Assembly (NCBI GenBank): GCA_026397675.1 | Contig: JAPLUH010000239.1 | Span: 1 to 14,297, forward strand | DNA length: 14,297 nt | Reading direction: 5' to 3' | Source: Verrucomicrobiota bacterium | Lineage (GTDB): Bacteria; Verrucomicrobiota; Verrucomicrobiia; Limisphaerales; UBA9464 | Part shown: positions 13,634 through 14,297 of the stretch, piece after piece | How the letters are laid out: each line of letters opens with the position of its first letter | Position numbering within the stretch: position 1 is the first letter of the stretch | The notes under the pieces: model-generated | Told to the model about the DNA's origin: nothing | The model's database searches: none | What the model saw: the letters and a program-made list of their open reading frames with translations, nothing else | Made by a program: the position numbers and the translations under genes

Positions 13634-14297
13634 TCACTCGACCCGGCACACGCCCGAACCCTTGGTGATTTGGCCAAGGATCCACGCCGGATGCTTCGCC
13701 GCCTTGATTGCCCGCAGCACCGCATCGGCGCGGTCGGCATCCACCACCAGGGTCATGCCGATGCCCATGTTGAACACCTGGTACAACTCGGCCTCATCCA
13801 CCCCGCCTTTCTCGCGGATGATTTGGAAAATCGGCGGCATTTCCCATGAGCCCTTCAGCACCACCGCATCGCACTTGGCCGGCAGCACCCGCGGAATGTT
13901 GTCTACGAACCCTCCGCCGGTGATGTGCGCCAGCGCCTTGATGGCTCCGGCCGTGGTGGGTTTCGAGACCGGATTGAACTTCTTTAGCAAATTTTGGATG
14001 AGTGGCCCGTAGGACACATGCACCGCAAGCAGAGCCTCGCCGATCGTGCAGCCCAATTCGGCCACCTTGCTCTTCGGCTTGAGCCCCAGCGTCTCGAAGA
14101 AAATCTTGCGGCCTAGCGAATAGCCGTTGGTGTGCAAACCGCTTGAGCCGATGCCCAGGATTAAGTCGCCCGCCTTCACCGACTTCTGCCCCACGAGCAT
14201 GCGAGACTTGTCCACCACACCCACGATGGTGCCGCTCACATCGTACTCGCCCGGCTGATAGAAGCCCGGCATCTGCGCCGTCTCACCGCCGATGAGC
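13634..14297 (-). CDS. purM: Phosphoribosylformylglycinamidine cyclo-ligase (AIR synthetase), N-terminal part off the window
   Basis: Fifth step of purine synthesis: ATP-dependent ring closure of FGAM to aminoimidazole ribotide, in the cytosol. About 221 C-terminal residues are visible of the usual 330-350. The frame enters from the right edge with LIGGETAQMPGFY, a PurM signature, and continues with GSSGLHTNGYSLGRK, then IKALAHITGGGFVDNIPRVLP and the C-terminal VFNMGIGM, all characteristic of this family and placing it apart from the related PurL, ThiL and SelD proteins. The stop is TGA at 13636-13634. The gene enters intact from the right, with no frameshift in the visible part. The next gene on the same strand, 175 nt on, is an unrelated membrane protein, so no purine operon is seen in this direction. 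Confidence 0.
   Translation of the reverse strand, partial: LIGGETAQMPGFYQPGEYDVSGTIVGVVDKSRMLVGQKSVKAGDLILGIGSSGLHTNGYSLGRKIFFETLGLKPKSKVAELGCTIGEALLAVHVSYGPLIQNLLKKFNPVSKPTTAGAIKALAHITGGGFVDNIPRVLPAKCDAVVLKGSWEMPPIFQIIREKGGVDEAELYQVFNMGIGMTLVVDADRADAVLRAIKAAKHPAWILGQITKGSGVCRVE

Overview
The window is GC-rich and densely coded, with the mix of core metabolism and quality-control genes expected of a free-living bacterial chromosome. A SucCD pair, a short dimeric-type citrate synthase, a two-domain-pair M16 peptidase, a CBS-regulated family II pyrophosphatase and widespread absence of Shine-Dalgarno sequences would fit Verrucomicrobiota or a neighbouring PVC lineage. That assignment is an inference from gene style, with moderate to low confidence. 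There are no phage, transposon, CRISPR or tRNA/rRNA signals.

Layout: (1) 1-713, minus: a coiled-coil/C4 zinc-ribbon protein running off the left edge, diverging from (2) an HtrA/DegP periplasmic serine protease at 900-2441, plus. (3) A 13-bp stem with a GCGA loop separates htrA from a convergent M16 zinc peptidase (2614-5184, minus). (4) 5337-5964, plus: a possible small protein overlaps an MNT-fold nucleotidyltransferase by 80 nt, in the style of a toxin-antitoxin or accessory pair. (5) 6079-9581, plus: citrate synthase, then sucC and sucD, closed by a very strong intrinsic terminator. (6) 9638-10800, plus: a YggT-like membrane protein overlapping a DUF167 (YggU-like) gene by an ATGA. (7) 10801-11113: a gene-free stretch with degenerate repeats and a T-tract hairpin. 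(8) 11114-14297, minus: a CBS/DRTGG-containing inorganic pyrophosphatase, a small four-helix membrane protein of unknown role, and the C-terminal two thirds of PurM, cut by the right edge.

Functionally, the central block supplies two steps of the citric acid cycle: citrate formation, and succinyl-CoA to succinate with nucleotide triphosphate formation. The pyrophosphatase and PurM link to nucleotide metabolism. HtrA and the M16 enzyme are proteolytic quality-control or peptide-degrading enzymes.

No clearly new multi-gene system is evident. The best leads are the overlapping small-ORF/nucleotidyltransferase pair, promoter spacing at three genes that predicts leaderless mRNAs, a seven-residue insertion in SucD, an in-frame copy of the DUF167 gene's tail just past its stop codon, an 8-bp tandem repeat, and a strong terminator that ends six bases before the next start codon.
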